DNA from: Defluviitaleaceae bacterium | GTDB taxonomy: Bacteria > Bacillota > Clostridia > Lachnospirales > WQUN01 | DNA length: 64,000 nt | Assembly: GCA_009787785.1 (NCBI GenBank) | Contig: WQSR01000002.1 | Span: 31,512-95,511 of the forward strand | Reading direction: 5' to 3' | Shown here: one piece after another, positions 17,039-26,378 of the stretch | Numbering within the stretch: position 1 is the stretch's first letter | How the letters are laid out: every line of letters begins with the position of its first letter | The notes under the pieces: generated by a model | Seen by the model: only the letters and a program-made list of their open reading frames with translations | Told to the model about the DNA's origin: nothing | The model's database searches: none | Translations under genes and position numbers: made by a program

Positions 17039-20000
17039 ACGCCACCAGCATAGAAAACGGTGGAAGGGTTACGGCTTGCCGGGGTGGGATTTCCCACAAG
17101 GCGTCTACTCCGGCGGCGGTGCTGTCAACCACTACATGGAGGGGCTCATGCCAGAGGAAATTCACACTGCGCGGCTCCCCCGCGCCGTTGTACGCCACGA
17201 AGATATTGCGCCACGCATCGCCCCCCGCGTGTTCACCCAGGCGGAAGGCCAGCACCAAATCCTGCCCGGCGGGTGCCACAGAGGCCGGAGGGTTGGGAAA
17301 GAGGGGGTGAATCATGGCGTTGATATCCTCCCGGCTGTCCATCCGAAAGGCGGGGCGGGCGTTGCGCAAAGCAATCAGCCCCATGAAATATTCATGGACT
17401 TCGATAAATTCTACTTTCTGGTCCCAGCGGATGGCGTTGAAGAAATCATCGGCGTTGAAGGTATTCTCATGGCCGCGCTTGGAGCGCAAAAAGGAATCCC
17501 CGGCGTGGATAAAGGGCACGCCCTGCGAGGTTAATATAACCCCCGTGCCGAAAGTCATACTCCGGGCCACGTTGCTCCCCATGACGTTGTCGCGGTCAAT
17601 CATGTGGTGGGGGTCGTGACGGAAGGCTTCATTATTAATGGTACGGTATTGGGAGAAGAAATCATTCGTCACCCAGTCCGAAGCACCTGCCGCGTCTATT
17701 CCGCCCCGGGCCGCGCCCAGGGACCAGGCGATATTGTCAAAGAGCACCATGTCGTCGTGCTTCGAGATGTAATTTATAGACTCCGACGCCGCGCCCACGC
17801 TGGGGGTATTGGCGCGGACGCTACGCCACACATCAGCCACAACGCCACCGCCCCGGTGGCCGTTGACAAAGCCGGGGTTGGCGTCCCGGTTGCCGCCGCG
17901 TAGCATGTTGCGGGTGTTGTCGTTGAAGAAGGCGAAGCCGTTGCCTGTAATGTTGGCCGCGTGGGAGGGCAAGGGCGCGGTGGCAAAGGCTTCCCGCAGG
18001 TTGCCCTGGCTGTCCCGGAACAGCTCCGGGAAATTAAGGGGCGAGCCCGACGGATTGGCCGCCCAGGGCTCCCCATAAATCAGCACCGTAGGGTCTACGG
18101 CGCGGAGGGCGGCTACGGCGGCGCGCATGGTTTCGATATCGTGGAGCCACATTAAATCAAAGCGGAAGCCGTCGATGCCAAACTCCCGTTGCCAGTACAA
18201 CAGGGAATCAATAATATACTGCCGCACCATGGGGCGTTCACAGGCCAGCTCGTTCCCCACCCCGCTACCGTCCCCGGCAATCATCCCCGTGCACCAGGTC
18301 CGGTGGAAATAATAGGGCACGCTGGCTTGAAAGGGCCCGTCGGTGACGCTGGCGGTATGGTTATACACCACGTCCTTCACCACGCGGATGCCTACGTTGT
18401 GCATGGCGTTGATGGCGGCCTTCAACTCCTGAATGCGTACATACGGCGTGGTGGGGTCGGTGGAGTAGGTGCCCTCGGGGACATTGAAATTCTGCGGGTC
18501 GTAGCCCCAGTTCATGGCGTGGCGGGTGTTGTATATTTGGCGGTTGGGCTGTAGCTCGTTCACGTGCCGCTGGTCGTAGAAGGGAAGCAAATGCACGGTG
18601 GTGACGCCCAGCTCTATAAGATGGTCCAGTCCTGTCGCTACATATATAGGGTTGCCCTGGGCGTCGGTGGGCGTGACCCAACAGCTTTCATCCGTGCAAA
18701 GGGAAATGTCAAAGGGCGTCATCGCCGTACACGCACCCAAGATATCATGCCGCCGCGATGCGTGTACCCGCGCCGTCGTCCCCCGCTGGGTAAAGGCCAT
18801 GAATGTCCCGCGATACGCCGGGGGTATCCCCGAGCTGGGATGAATGGAAAAATCCCGCACATGTAATTCGTAGATTACATGGTCTACCTGGTAGGGGTGC
18901 CCCGTGCCGGGGTTGACGCGCAGCGGCTGTGCGGGACGCGCCACATATACCCGTTCGCCGTTCACATATTTATACCCGCGCTGTAGCCAATTCAGATTAT
19001 CCGCCCCGCGCAAGGCCGGGCCCCGCTGGTCGTCATTGATAATCGCCCCCAGCCCCTCGTTGGCCGACACCGCCGTCACGTGGGGGTCGATGGCGAAGGT
19101 CACGTGCCCCTGGGGATGGGTGACGCGGAACATATACCACCATTGGGTTTTCCCGTCGGCCCAGTTGCCGGGGATGCTCGCGTGCCACACGCCCTGGGCA
19201 TTGCGGGTCATATCGTGGAGGGAATAGGGCGCGGTGACAAAAGAAGAAAGCACCCGCATCCCGCCTGTGGCATCGTAGTGGCCCTGGCCCGGCACTTGGT
19301 TCAAGTCCCGGTACAAAGCCACCTGTACATTGGCGGCGGTGGGTGCCCACAATTTAAATTCGCTTCGGTCGGTATGCCATCGGTGTCCCAGCCAATCCGT
19401 GTAATGGAATTGGTCCAAAATACCGCGCATGAGGACATTTACGCCCCCGGTTTCCTTTTGCCCCGCGCCGAAGGCCAGGGCATAATGCCGCTGGGGGTTC
19501 AGCTCGTCGTATGTATACACATGAAAAATGGGGAAGGCCGCGCCCCCGCCGATACGGCTCACCCCTTGGCCTACACTGCGGATGGGGATAACCGCGCCAT
19601 TTGCCCAATCCGTCCCCGTCACATCCCGCAATCCAAACAAAGCCGGGTCAATGTCGCCCTCCGGCGCAATCAAGGTTACGCGGATATAATCCCGCCAATC
19701 GGCAATAGCCGTCACCGCCAAGCCGCCCATATACGGGAAAGCCGGCGTGACCATGGTCGTACCCAGTATGTGAAATGCTTCTGTGCTCACGGGATTTCCC
19801 TCCCCGTCGGTATCCAAGAAAGCAATAACATCACCGGTTTGCCGCCCCCACACATCCCAGCCCCCTGTGGGGCACGGGGGAAGCCTAAGCAAAAACCCCA
19901 CCCGGTCCGTACCGGGCTGAAGCCGCAAGGTCAGGGTATGAAAGGGATACGGCTCCCCTGAAAAGGGGCTATGTATCAAAACCTGGGCCGAATGCCGCCC

Positions 20001-20294
20001 GCCGCCGCCGCCGACAATCCCCCCCGGTGCGCCGTCAGGTGTCCACACCCAAAAATCCCACCCGCCGGGATGCCGCAACTCCCGCTCGAAAACATGAATC
20101 GTCAGGGTCAATCCGTCGGAATCATCCGCCCCCCCAAGGGGTGTACCCGTTGCCGCGGTATCGGCGGTACCTTCGCCCAAGGGAGCATCGGGTATAGGGC
20201 CGTTGCGCAACACCCAGGCAATTCCGCCCACGCCCAGCACAACCGCCAGCACCATAACCGCTATGATATGCTTCGCCGAAATTCTGTCTAGCAT
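17028..20294 (-). CDS. Membrane-anchored type I pullulanase (GH13_14)
   Basis: A 1088-residue debranching enzyme that cuts alpha-1,6 links in pullulan and starch outside the membrane. A signal anchor (8-29) is followed by a CBM41-like module (about 62-160), a linking domain, a CBM48-like domain (about 300-400) and the GH13 barrel. The pullulanase signature appears as MNWGYDP (594-600), with Met in place of the usual Tyr. The catalytic set is Asp713 (GFRFD), Glu742 (IYGEPW) and Asp847 (SKHDD). It lies 12 bases downstream of the LacI-type regulator, which fits control by that regulator. Confidence 0.93.
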   Translation of the reverse strand: MLDRISAKHIIAVMVLAVVLGVGGIAWVLRNGPIPDAPLGEGTADTAATGTPLGGADDSDGLTLTIHVFERELRHPGGWDFWVWTPDGAPGGIVGGGGGRHSAQVLIHSPFSGEPYPFHTLTLRLQPGTDRVGFLLRLPPCPTGGWDVWGRQTGDVIAFLDTDGEGNPVSTEAFHILGTTMVTPAFPYMGGLAVTAIADWRDYIRVTLIAPEGDIDPALFGLRDVTGTDWANGAVIPIRSVGQGVSRIGGGAAFPIFHVYTYDELNPQRHYALAFGAGQKETGGVNVLMRGILDQFHYTDWLGHRWHTDRSEFKLWAPTAANVQVALYRDLNQVPGQGHYDATGGMRVLSSFVTAPYSLHDMTRNAQGVWHASIPGNWADGKTQWWYMFRVTHPQGHVTFAIDPHVTAVSANEGLGAIINDDQRGPALRGADNLNWLQRGYKYVNGERVYVARPAQPLRVNPGTGHPYQVDHVIYELHVRDFSIHPSSGIPPAYRGTFMAFTQRGTTARVHASRRHDILGACTAMTPFDISLCTDESCWVTPTDAQGNPIYVATGLDHLIELGVTTVHLLPFYDQRHVNELQPNRQIYNTRHAMNWGYDPQNFNVPEGTYSTDPTTPYVRIQELKAAINAMHNVGIRVVKDVVYNHTASVTDGPFQASVPYYFHRTWCTGMIAGDGSGVGNELACERPMVRQYIIDSLLYWQREFGIDGFRFDLMWLHDIETMRAAVAALRAVDPTVLIYGEPWAANPSGSPLNFPELFRDSQGNLREAFATAPLPSHAANITGNGFAFFNDNTRNMLRGGNRDANPGFVNGHRGGGVVADVWRSVRANTPSVGAASESINYISKHDDMVLFDNIAWSLGAARGGIDAAGASDWVTNDFFSQYRTINNEAFRHDPHHMIDRDNVMGSNVARSMTFGTGVILTSQGVPFIHAGDSFLRSKRGHENTFNADDFFNAIRWDQKVEFIEVHEYFMGLIALRNARPAFRMDSREDINAMIHPLFPNPPASVAPAGQDLVLAFRLGEHAGGDAWRNIFVAYNGAGEPRSVNFLWHEPLHVVVDSTAAGVDALWEIPPRQAVTLPPFSMLVAYGN

Positions 20295-20306
20295 CTGTGT
20301 CCACTC

Positions 20307-21308
20307 CTAAATTGAACGAAAGCTCCCGCACTCATTCAGGGTGGCTTGTAACACTATATGTTCGTGGGGCTTGCCTTCATCAATGATGCCCAACAAAGTT
20401 TCCACACTTTTTTCCGCCATTTCGTCGAAGGGCTGTACAAAGGTGGTCAGCGTGGGGTTGGTGTACCCGCCGCTTTCAATGCCGTCAAAGCCCACAACGG
20501 AAATATCCTCGGGGACGCGCAAGCCCCGCTCGTGTACGGCCTTCATCGCGCCGATGGCCAGCACGTCCGACAGGCACAGGAAGCAGGTATATTGCCCCTG
20601 TTCGAGGAATTTCTTCGCCGTTTTGTACCCGGTTTGGAACAAATACGCCTGGTCATATTCCACTTCCCCCGACCGGGGGTGCAGACCGTATTGGCCGAAA
20701 ATTTTCCTCATGCCCTTTTCCCGCTGATAATACTCCCCAATGACGGCAATATCCCGGTGGCCGTTGCGGCAGATATAATCCGCCATCTTTTCCCCTTCGT
20801 GCTCGTCATTAATGGTAACGCTGGAAAACCACGAACGGTCCGGCGCGTAAAACACCGTGGTGGACACCATCACAATGGGCACATTCAACATCTGCAAGGT
20901 GGGATAATTCTCTTCGAAGTAGCCCCCCAGCAGAAAAATCCCCTTGGGGCGTTTTTCCTTGCAAATACTAATGGCCGCATCGGCCATGCTCTGGCCGGAG
21001 CCCAGCTCACAGCTTTGCAGAATCACGTCATAGTTCAAATCATGCATTTTTTCCAGAATCAAGGATATAATCCGCGAGAAGAAGGGGTTGGTGATGCCAT
21101 GCACCAGCAAAACCACCGTCCGGGTAGAAATACTGGACAAGCTCCGCGCCGAATTGTTGGGTATATAGGTACAATCGTTGATGGCTTGCTGTACGCGCTT
21201 GCGCGTATCCTCGCTCACGCCCTTGTGCCCATTCAGCACCCGGGAAACGGTACTTTTGCTCACACCCGCAAGGCGGGCGATATCATAGATATTCGCGTCT
21301 TTTTGCAT
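20307..21308 (-). CDS. LacI-family transcriptional regulator of the starch operon
   Basis: A 333-residue repressor with an N-terminal LacI helix-turn-helix (IYDIARLAGVSKSTVSRVLNG) and a periplasmic-binding-protein-like sensor domain. The ATG at 21308 was chosen because the family begins just before the IYDIA motif; the frame upstream runs through the promoter. The gene heads the pullulanase/transporter cluster on the same strand and is probably autoregulated through the operator between its promoter and start. Maltose or a maltodextrin is the likely effector, by analogy with MalR proteins. Confidence 0.9.
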   Translation of the reverse strand: MQKDANIYDIARLAGVSKSTVSRVLNGHKGVSEDTRKRVQQAINDCTYIPNNSARSLSSISTRTVVLLVHGITNPFFSRIISLILEKMHDLNYDVILQSCELGSGQSMADAAISICKEKRPKGIFLLGGYFEENYPTLQMLNVPIVMVSTTVFYAPDRSWFSSVTINDEHEGEKMADYICRNGHRDIAVIGEYYQREKGMRKIFGQYGLHPRSGEVEYDQAYLFQTGYKTAKKFLEQGQYTCFLCLSDVLAIGAMKAVHERGLRVPEDISVVGFDGIESGGYTNPTLTTFVQPFDEMAEKSVETLLGIIDEGKPHEHIVLQATLNECGSFRSI

Positions 21309-21330
21309 ATGTACCCCCACTTTATCTTTT

Positions 21331-21344
21331 CGGGAACGCTCCCG
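21331..21344. promoter_or_regulatory. LacI-type operator candidate
   Basis: CGGGAACGCTCCCG is a near-perfect palindrome with a central C-G step, the form expected for a LacI-family operator. It lies between the predicted transcription start and the regulator's own start codon, 22 bases upstream of the latter. Confidence 0.55.
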
Positions 21345-21357
21345 CAAATGTAACGCA

Positions 21358-21386
21358 ATGGTAACATAGACTGAGAAAAATGTCAA
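21358..21386 (-). promoter_or_regulatory. Promoter of the LacI-pullulanase-transporter operon
   Basis: Minus-strand TTGACA (21386-21381), 17-base spacer, TACCAT (21363-21358). No other convincing promoter was found before the pullulanase or transporter genes, so it may drive the whole cluster down to about 9.6 kb or 8.0 kb. Confidence 0.7.
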
Positions 21387-21410
21387 TGACGGTGCCGCGT
21401 GATGATTGAA

Positions 21411-23189
21411 TTAGAAATTGGCATAGCCTTTCTTCAGCCATGCTTTTTCCGCTTCATTTAGATAAGGCGACAGGGCTTCATAGGTCGCCTTGTGGTATTG
21501 GTTTAAATATTCCCCCTCGGCGGCGGTCAGCATTTCCGGCACGATGGCGCGGGTGTCGATGGGGCAGAAGGTCAAAGACTCGAAGCCAAGGAAGGTGCCG
21601 TACTCGGTTTCCAGGGCTTCCCTCACGCACAGGATATTTTCAATGCGGATGCCGTATTCGCCGTCTTTGTACATGCCCGGCTCGTTGCTGGCCATCATTC
21701 CGGGGGCGAGAGCCACCGTGTTGTGCTTCGTGGCGATGTTGTGGGGGCCTTCGTGCACGCACAGCACGTAGCCGATGCCGTGGCCCGTGCCGTGGCGGTA
21801 GTTCAGCCCGTCCCGCCAAAGGTGTTGCCGCGCCAGGATGTCTATTTGGTGCCCGGTGGTTCCCGAAGGGAAAACCGCCATAACCAGCGCGATATGCCCT
21901 TTCAGCACCAGCGTGAAGTTGCGCCGCATTTCGTCGGTGAGGGGGCCTACGGGCACCGTTCGCGTGGTATCGGTGGTGCCGTCCAGGTATTGCGCCCCGC
22001 TGTCTATCAGCAAGAATCCCTCCCGCGCTATCTCCGCGCCTTGGGGGCCGGGGTTGTAGTGCGCGCTTGCGGCGTTGGCACCATAGGCGGCAATGGTGGC
22101 GAAGCTGTCCCCGATATAATCGGCTTGCGCATTGCGCAATTCCCGTAGCTTGCGTGTGATGTCACCCTCGCGCAGGTTCAGCTCGCCGGGGGCTTGTATC
22201 TGTTCCTCCAGCCATTTGAGCATACGCACCCAAACCACGCCTTCTTTTATATAGGCGTTGCGGATATTGGCCAGCTCGGCCTCGCTCTTTTTGGCTTTCA
22301 ACAGGGGGATGATATCGTCGGATACATTCCGGTTCACCGCCACGGCTCTGGGAATCGCCTCTCCCAACAGCACATGGGTTTTGTTCGCGTTAAAAAACAG
22401 CTTGCCCTTGCCCAATTCGGCAGAGCGCAAGCCGCGCATAAATTCGGTAAATCCTTCGTAGGGATGCTTCGTGAAACCGGGTAGCGGGATGCCCTGGAGC
22501 TTCGCCGCGTCGATGAAGACATGGGCCTGGGACGGGGTGATAAACAAATAAGCATAGCACACCGGGGTATACAGCACATCGCCGCCACGGATGTTCAACA
22601 GCCACGCGATGTCGTCCAGTGCCGTCACCACATAGCCGCCGATGTCCTTTTTAGCCATTTCCCCGCGCACGATAGCCAGCTTTTCGCAGGAGGAAAGCCC
22701 CGCGAATCGTATATCGTGGGCGAAGGCGGGATGGCTGGGCACGAGTGGCCGGTCTGTCCACATGCCGTCAATCAGGTCAAGGGCATATTCATAGGTGGCG
22801 GCCTTTTCGTTCAATTGCCTACGCAAGGCATCATAGGACTGCACCGACAAGGTGCGCCCGTCAAAGCCCACCCGCCCGCCTTGGGGCAATTGCGCTTTCA
22901 GAAAGGCTTGGTAGGTAGGGACGCCCGGCTCTTCCATTTTATACAGGTCGATGCCCGAGCCTTCCAGCTCTTTCGCCGCCTGCACAAAATACCGCCCGTC
23001 CGTCCAAAGCCCGGCCTTGTCCCGCGTCACCACCACCATGCCATTGGAGCCGGTAAAGCCGGAAAGCCACGCCCGGGTCTTCCAGTAATCCGTCACGTAG
23101 CCGCTGCCGTGGGCATCGGCACCTGTAATAATGTACGCGTCTATGCCCTGCGCCTTCATGCGATTGCGCAACAGCGTCAGTTTTTCCAT
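21411..23189 (-). CDS. Xaa-Pro aminopeptidase (M24B)
   Basis: A 592-residue cytosolic metallopeptidase that removes N-terminal residues before proline. The long form, with two N-terminal creatinase-like domains and a C-terminal pita-bread domain, resembles eukaryotic-type aminopeptidase P1. The metal ligands are visible: Asp in LIDSGAQY, Asp in TTDTTRT, His in GTGHGIGY, Glu in SNEPGMY and Glu in IRIENI. Its ATG overlaps the ZapA stop (TAATG), so it is translated with zapA and the DUF2399 gene. Confidence 0.93.
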   Translation of the reverse strand: MEKLTLLRNRMKAQGIDAYIITGADAHGSGYVTDYWKTRAWLSGFTGSNGMVVVTRDKAGLWTDGRYFVQAAKELEGSGIDLYKMEEPGVPTYQAFLKAQLPQGGRVGFDGRTLSVQSYDALRRQLNEKAATYEYALDLIDGMWTDRPLVPSHPAFAHDIRFAGLSSCEKLAIVRGEMAKKDIGGYVVTALDDIAWLLNIRGGDVLYTPVCYAYLFITPSQAHVFIDAAKLQGIPLPGFTKHPYEGFTEFMRGLRSAELGKGKLFFNANKTHVLLGEAIPRAVAVNRNVSDDIIPLLKAKKSEAELANIRNAYIKEGVVWVRMLKWLEEQIQAPGELNLREGDITRKLRELRNAQADYIGDSFATIAAYGANAASAHYNPGPQGAEIAREGFLLIDSGAQYLDGTTDTTRTVPVGPLTDEMRRNFTLVLKGHIALVMAVFPSGTTGHQIDILARQHLWRDGLNYRHGTGHGIGYVLCVHEGPHNIATKHNTVALAPGMMASNEPGMYKDGEYGIRIENILCVREALETEYGTFLGFESLTFCPIDTRAIVPEMLTAAEGEYLNQYHKATYEALSPYLNEAEKAWLKKGYANF

Positions 23190-23599
23190 TATCCTATCGC
23201 CTTGCGCCCCTGGTGAAGGGAGATTATTTTTTCGTCGGAATTGTTTAACGCCTCGTCCAGCTCCAAGCGCATTTGCGCCAGCTCCCTTTCAAGGCTGTGC
23301 ATCCGCTCGGTCAATTTTATGTTCTCGTCATGCACATCGGTGCATTCTTTCAAAAGGTGCTTGTTCTCGGCGGTGAGCCTTTTCATCTCCGGCTCGGCCT
23401 TGAAGTAATCGTCCGCGATATTCAAAGCCATAAGTAATGTACGCTCGCGTTCGCTTATCATGATTGTAGCGTACCGCTCCGAGATTTCGTTGATGCGCAC
23501 GCCCGTGTAGTGGGCCAGCCTCTGTAAGTAGTCGATTGATTCGCTGGATTTGATTTTGATTACATCTCCGTTAATTACTACGTCCACGCGGTTTTCCAT
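23189..23599 (-). CDS. ZapA-like cell-division protein
   Basis: A 136-residue protein with the ZapA fold at the N-terminus (VDVVINGDVIKIKSSES, then the YLQRLAHYTGVRINEI segment) and a long C-terminal coiled coil (about 65-125) rich in E, L and R. ZapA cross-links FtsZ filaments at the division site. Two adjacent ATGs exist; the second (23599) has the better spacing to GGAGG. It overlaps the gene before and the gene after it. The coiled coil is longer than in minimal ZapA proteins. Confidence 0.78.
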   Translation of the reverse strand: MENRVDVVINGDVIKIKSSESIDYLQRLAHYTGVRINEISERYATIMISERERTLLMALNIADDYFKAEPEMKRLTAENKHLLKECTDVHDENIKLTERMHSLERELAQMRLELDEALNNSDEKIISLHQGRKAIG

Positions 23600-24888
23600 C
23601 ATAGTCCTCCCATGTATTTTTTTATATCCGCCGCAAGTATTTCTACCAGCGGTAAATGGCTGGCGGTTTTTCCGTTCTTTCGTATCAGCGAAAGCAGTGA
23701 CGCGAAGGTGTCGTTGTGCAGTGCCACATCCTTTTTTTCGTCGGGGAGCAGGTGGTGGCCATAGGTCAGGGCTTGCTCATAATCGGCCTTTTTATATCGC
23801 CAGGGCTTGAACCGCTTGCCGAAGCGCGAGTACATACCGTCGCCCAGAAGCAAGCCCTTCAAGTCCATGTTTCCCGAATAATATAAATCCGCGCCGCTCT
23901 CGTAGCACAGGGTAAGGAGCCTGTCCAAGGCGGCGTTCATGCCCGAGGCGGCGCACACCAAGGTACAGCGCAACCCCCGCAACCGCTCGCACAGCAAGGC
24001 GAAAACATTCGCGCTCTCTACAATGAACACCCGCCGCTTGTACGCCACCGCACGGGTAAAACGGCTGATGTTTTCCAATGTCAGCACATGGGCTTCGCCC
24101 AGACTGTCATAATATTCACAGGCGGTGTCCACCACGTCGCCATAGGCCAAAAGCCCCAGCACCGTAACATTGTTGAGCACCCCGTTGGAAAGCAAGCCCG
24201 CTTGCCAGTACAGGGAAATGCTGTCTTCGAGCTGGTTGGGGATGGGCACATTATACCGCCGCGCCAAGGCGCGTAAAAACAACGGGCCGTGACTGCCGTA
24301 GAAATCCAAAGACTGGGGATGCCCGCAAATGCGCTCGGAAAAATCCGAAAGCAAAATATATTCATCCTGGGACAGGGCGTTGAGGGCGTTGCAAACGGTC
24401 TTCACCTGCTCCACCATCGGGTCGGGGTCGGTGATAAACCGCTCGGCCCATTGCTTGTAGGTGCGGCGCATATGGGCAATCATTTCCCTGAGCCAGTGCT
24501 CGGCCTCCGTGCCTTCATATTCGGGCAGGATTTCGGTTTTTACATAGGAAGCGAAGCTGTCGCGCACCCGGACGCGCTCCTTGTTGTCGTCGAGATGGGA
24601 GGTGAGCGGGCGCGCAAAATAGCCCTCCAGCAGTACACCCAAGCCGGGGGCTTCCGGGAAAACCCTATGCAATTGCCGCTCGAAATCCGCAAGGCTGATG
24701 CGAATTAACGCCTGATTGTAATAATCCCGCTTAAAAAATTCGGACAGGGCCTTTTCTTCATAATCGTAGGGCTTGAGCAAACGTACCGCACCAAAACAAC
24801 GCCCGTGACGGGCGAACAAATCCCACATTCCCTCCATCAAACGCGAAAAACCCGCATCCCGCATAAAATACTGTAGTAGTTCTTCCAT
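23599..24888 (-). CDS. TIGR02679/DUF2399 protein, orphan Wadjet JetD-like Toprim protein
   Basis: A 429-residue protein. The C-terminal half resembles DUF2399: VFIVESANVFALL, a CTLVCAASGMNAALDRLL segment, DLYYSGNMDLKGL and a late KPWRY. In TIGR02679 proteins of the four-gene TIGR02677-02680 (Wadjet-type) cassettes this region is a Toprim-like nuclease domain. Here the usual GDFD acidic motif reads GNMD, so one metal-binding Asp seems replaced. No SMC-like ATPase or other cassette member is encoded nearby; instead the gene is tightly coupled to zapA and an aminopeptidase. Function here is unknown. Confidence 0.72.
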   Translation of the reverse strand: MEELLQYFMRDAGFSRLMEGMWDLFARHGRCFGAVRLLKPYDYEEKALSEFFKRDYYNQALIRISLADFERQLHRVFPEAPGLGVLLEGYFARPLTSHLDDNKERVRVRDSFASYVKTEILPEYEGTEAEHWLREMIAHMRRTYKQWAERFITDPDPMVEQVKTVCNALNALSQDEYILLSDFSERICGHPQSLDFYGSHGPLFLRALARRYNVPIPNQLEDSISLYWQAGLLSNGVLNNVTVLGLLAYGDVVDTACEYYDSLGEAHVLTLENISRFTRAVAYKRRVFIVESANVFALLCERLRGLRCTLVCAASGMNAALDRLLTLCYESGADLYYSGNMDLKGLLLGDGMYSRFGKRFKPWRYKKADYEQALTYGHHLLPDEKKDVALHNDTFASLLSLIRKNGKTASHLPLVEILAADIKKYMGGL

Positions 24889-24960
24889 TGTGACCCCTAG
24901 AGAAAATTATTGCGGACATTATCCAAAATTTTGTCCAACTATAACCTTTTGTTCATAAAC

Positions 24961-24989
24961 TTGTCAAGAATTTGTAACAATGTCATAAT
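24961..24989 (+). promoter_or_regulatory. Promoter of the mgtE operon
   Basis: TTGTCA (24961-24966), 17-base spacer, CATAAT (24984-24989), 37 bases before the first mgtE start. The leader is too short for an M-box magnesium riboswitch and none was recognised. Confidence 0.6.
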
Positions 24990-25026
24990 ACTCCACCGGA
25001 CAATCTTCAACGATTGGAGTGGTTCT

Positions 25027-26367
25027 ATGAAAGAGGCCGTTTTCGCGTTGATTTGTGAAAATCCCATTCGCATTGCAAAAGTGCAGGAAGCCCTTGCCGC
25101 TATGAATATCGTCGATGTCGGCGATATCTTCGAAGACATGAGCATGGAGCATATCCTGCAAATTTTTCGGTTATTGCCGAAAGATGTCGCCGCCAATGTC
25201 TTTGCCCATATCGTACCTGAAAAACAGCAAGTGCTTGTGGAGGCCCTGACCGACAAAGAAGTCGGCCATATCATCGAGGGCCTGTTTATGGACGATGCCG
25301 TTGATTTCATAGAAGAAATGCCCGCCAACGTGGTCAATCGCGTACTTCGCAACGCCACCCCCGAGCGGCGGAATGTGATTAACCGCCTGTTAAATTACCC
25401 GGAGGATTCCGTCGGCTCCATCATGACCACGGAATATATGGCCCTGCGGGAAGATTATACCGTTATGGAAGCCTTCGCCCGTATGCGCGAGGAGCGCGTG
25501 CGCGGCATTCACACCTGTTACATCGTGCGCCGGGACAAAATCCTGCTGGGAGCGGTTTCGTTAAAGTCCCTGCTACTGGCGAAGGAGCATGTGCGGGTGG
25601 GCGATTTGGTGCGTACCCAGGTTATCAGCGCGCAGACCCACGACGACCAGGAGGAAGCGGCGGGTCTGTTCCGTAAGTATGACTTCCTTTCTCTGCCCGT
25701 GGTGGACAAGGAGAACCGCCTGGTGGGCATCATCACCGTAGACGATATGGTGGAAATCGTGGAAGAGGAAGCCACGGAGGACTTCGAGCTGATGGCGGGT
25801 ATTATCCCCTCGGAGGAACCCTATCTGCGCACGGGGGTATTCAAGCATTCCAGGGGGCGCATCGGCTGGCTGATGGTGCTGATGCTGGCGGCGATTCTCA
25901 CGGAAATGATTTTAGGCGATTATGAAAATAACTCGGTGTTATTGCTTTTCCCGGTGCTGGGCTGGTTTATCCCACTGCTGATGGGCGCGGGGGGCAACGC
26001 CGGAAGCCAGGCCGCCACGCTGGTCATCAGGAGCATGGCCCTGGATGAAATCCGCTTCAAGGATATCTTCAAGGTGTGGTGGCTGGAAATCCGCATCGCG
26101 CTTATCTGCGGGCTGATACTGGGCACCATCATGACCATCGGGATAACCCTGTTTACCGCTACGGATTTTATGGTGACGCTGACGGTGGCCTCTACCTTGG
26201 TGCTGGTATCCCTGCTGGCAAAATCCCTGGGTAGCTTGTTGCCCATTTTGGGCAAGCGGGCGGGCATTGACCCGGCGGTCTTCGCCACACCCATGCTGAC
26301 CACGCTGAAGGACGCCATTACCATTCTGGTATATTTCTCCCTTGCGCGTTTGATTCTGGGGGTATAG
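25027..26367 (+). CDS. mgtE: Magnesium transporter MgtE, copy 1
   Basis: A 446-residue Mg2+ channel/transporter: N-terminal superhelical MgtE domain (about 1-130), paired CBS domains (about 135-260) and five C-terminal membrane helices. Signature parts are PEDSVGSIMTTEY before the CBS pair and MGAGGNAGSQAATLVIR in the pore region. The ATG at 25027 was chosen over the upstream frame because the earlier part contains the promoter. It is followed after 11 bases by a second mgtE gene. Confidence 0.93.
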   Translation: MKEAVFALICENPIRIAKVQEALAAMNIVDVGDIFEDMSMEHILQIFRLLPKDVAANVFAHIVPEKQQVLVEALTDKEVGHIIEGLFMDDAVDFIEEMPANVVNRVLRNATPERRNVINRLLNYPEDSVGSIMTTEYMALREDYTVMEAFARMREERVRGIHTCYIVRRDKILLGAVSLKSLLLAKEHVRVGDLVRTQVISAQTHDDQEEAAGLFRKYDFLSLPVVDKENRLVGIITVDDMVEIVEEEATEDFELMAGIIPSEEPYLRTGVFKHSRGRIGWLMVLMLAAILTEMILGDYENNSVLLLFPVLGWFIPLLMGAGGNAGSQAATLVIRSMALDEIRFKDIFKVWWLEIRIALICGLILGTIMTIGITLFTATDFMVTLTVASTLVLVSLLAKSLGSLLPILGKRAGIDPAVFATPMLTTLKDAITILVYFSLARLILGV

Positions 26368-26378
26368 GGGGGTGCGCT

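Noticed and set aside
24889-25026. Magnesium riboswitch (M-box or ykkC-like) ahead of mgtE
   Set aside because: The leader after the promoter is too short and no conserved riboswitch elements were recognised.
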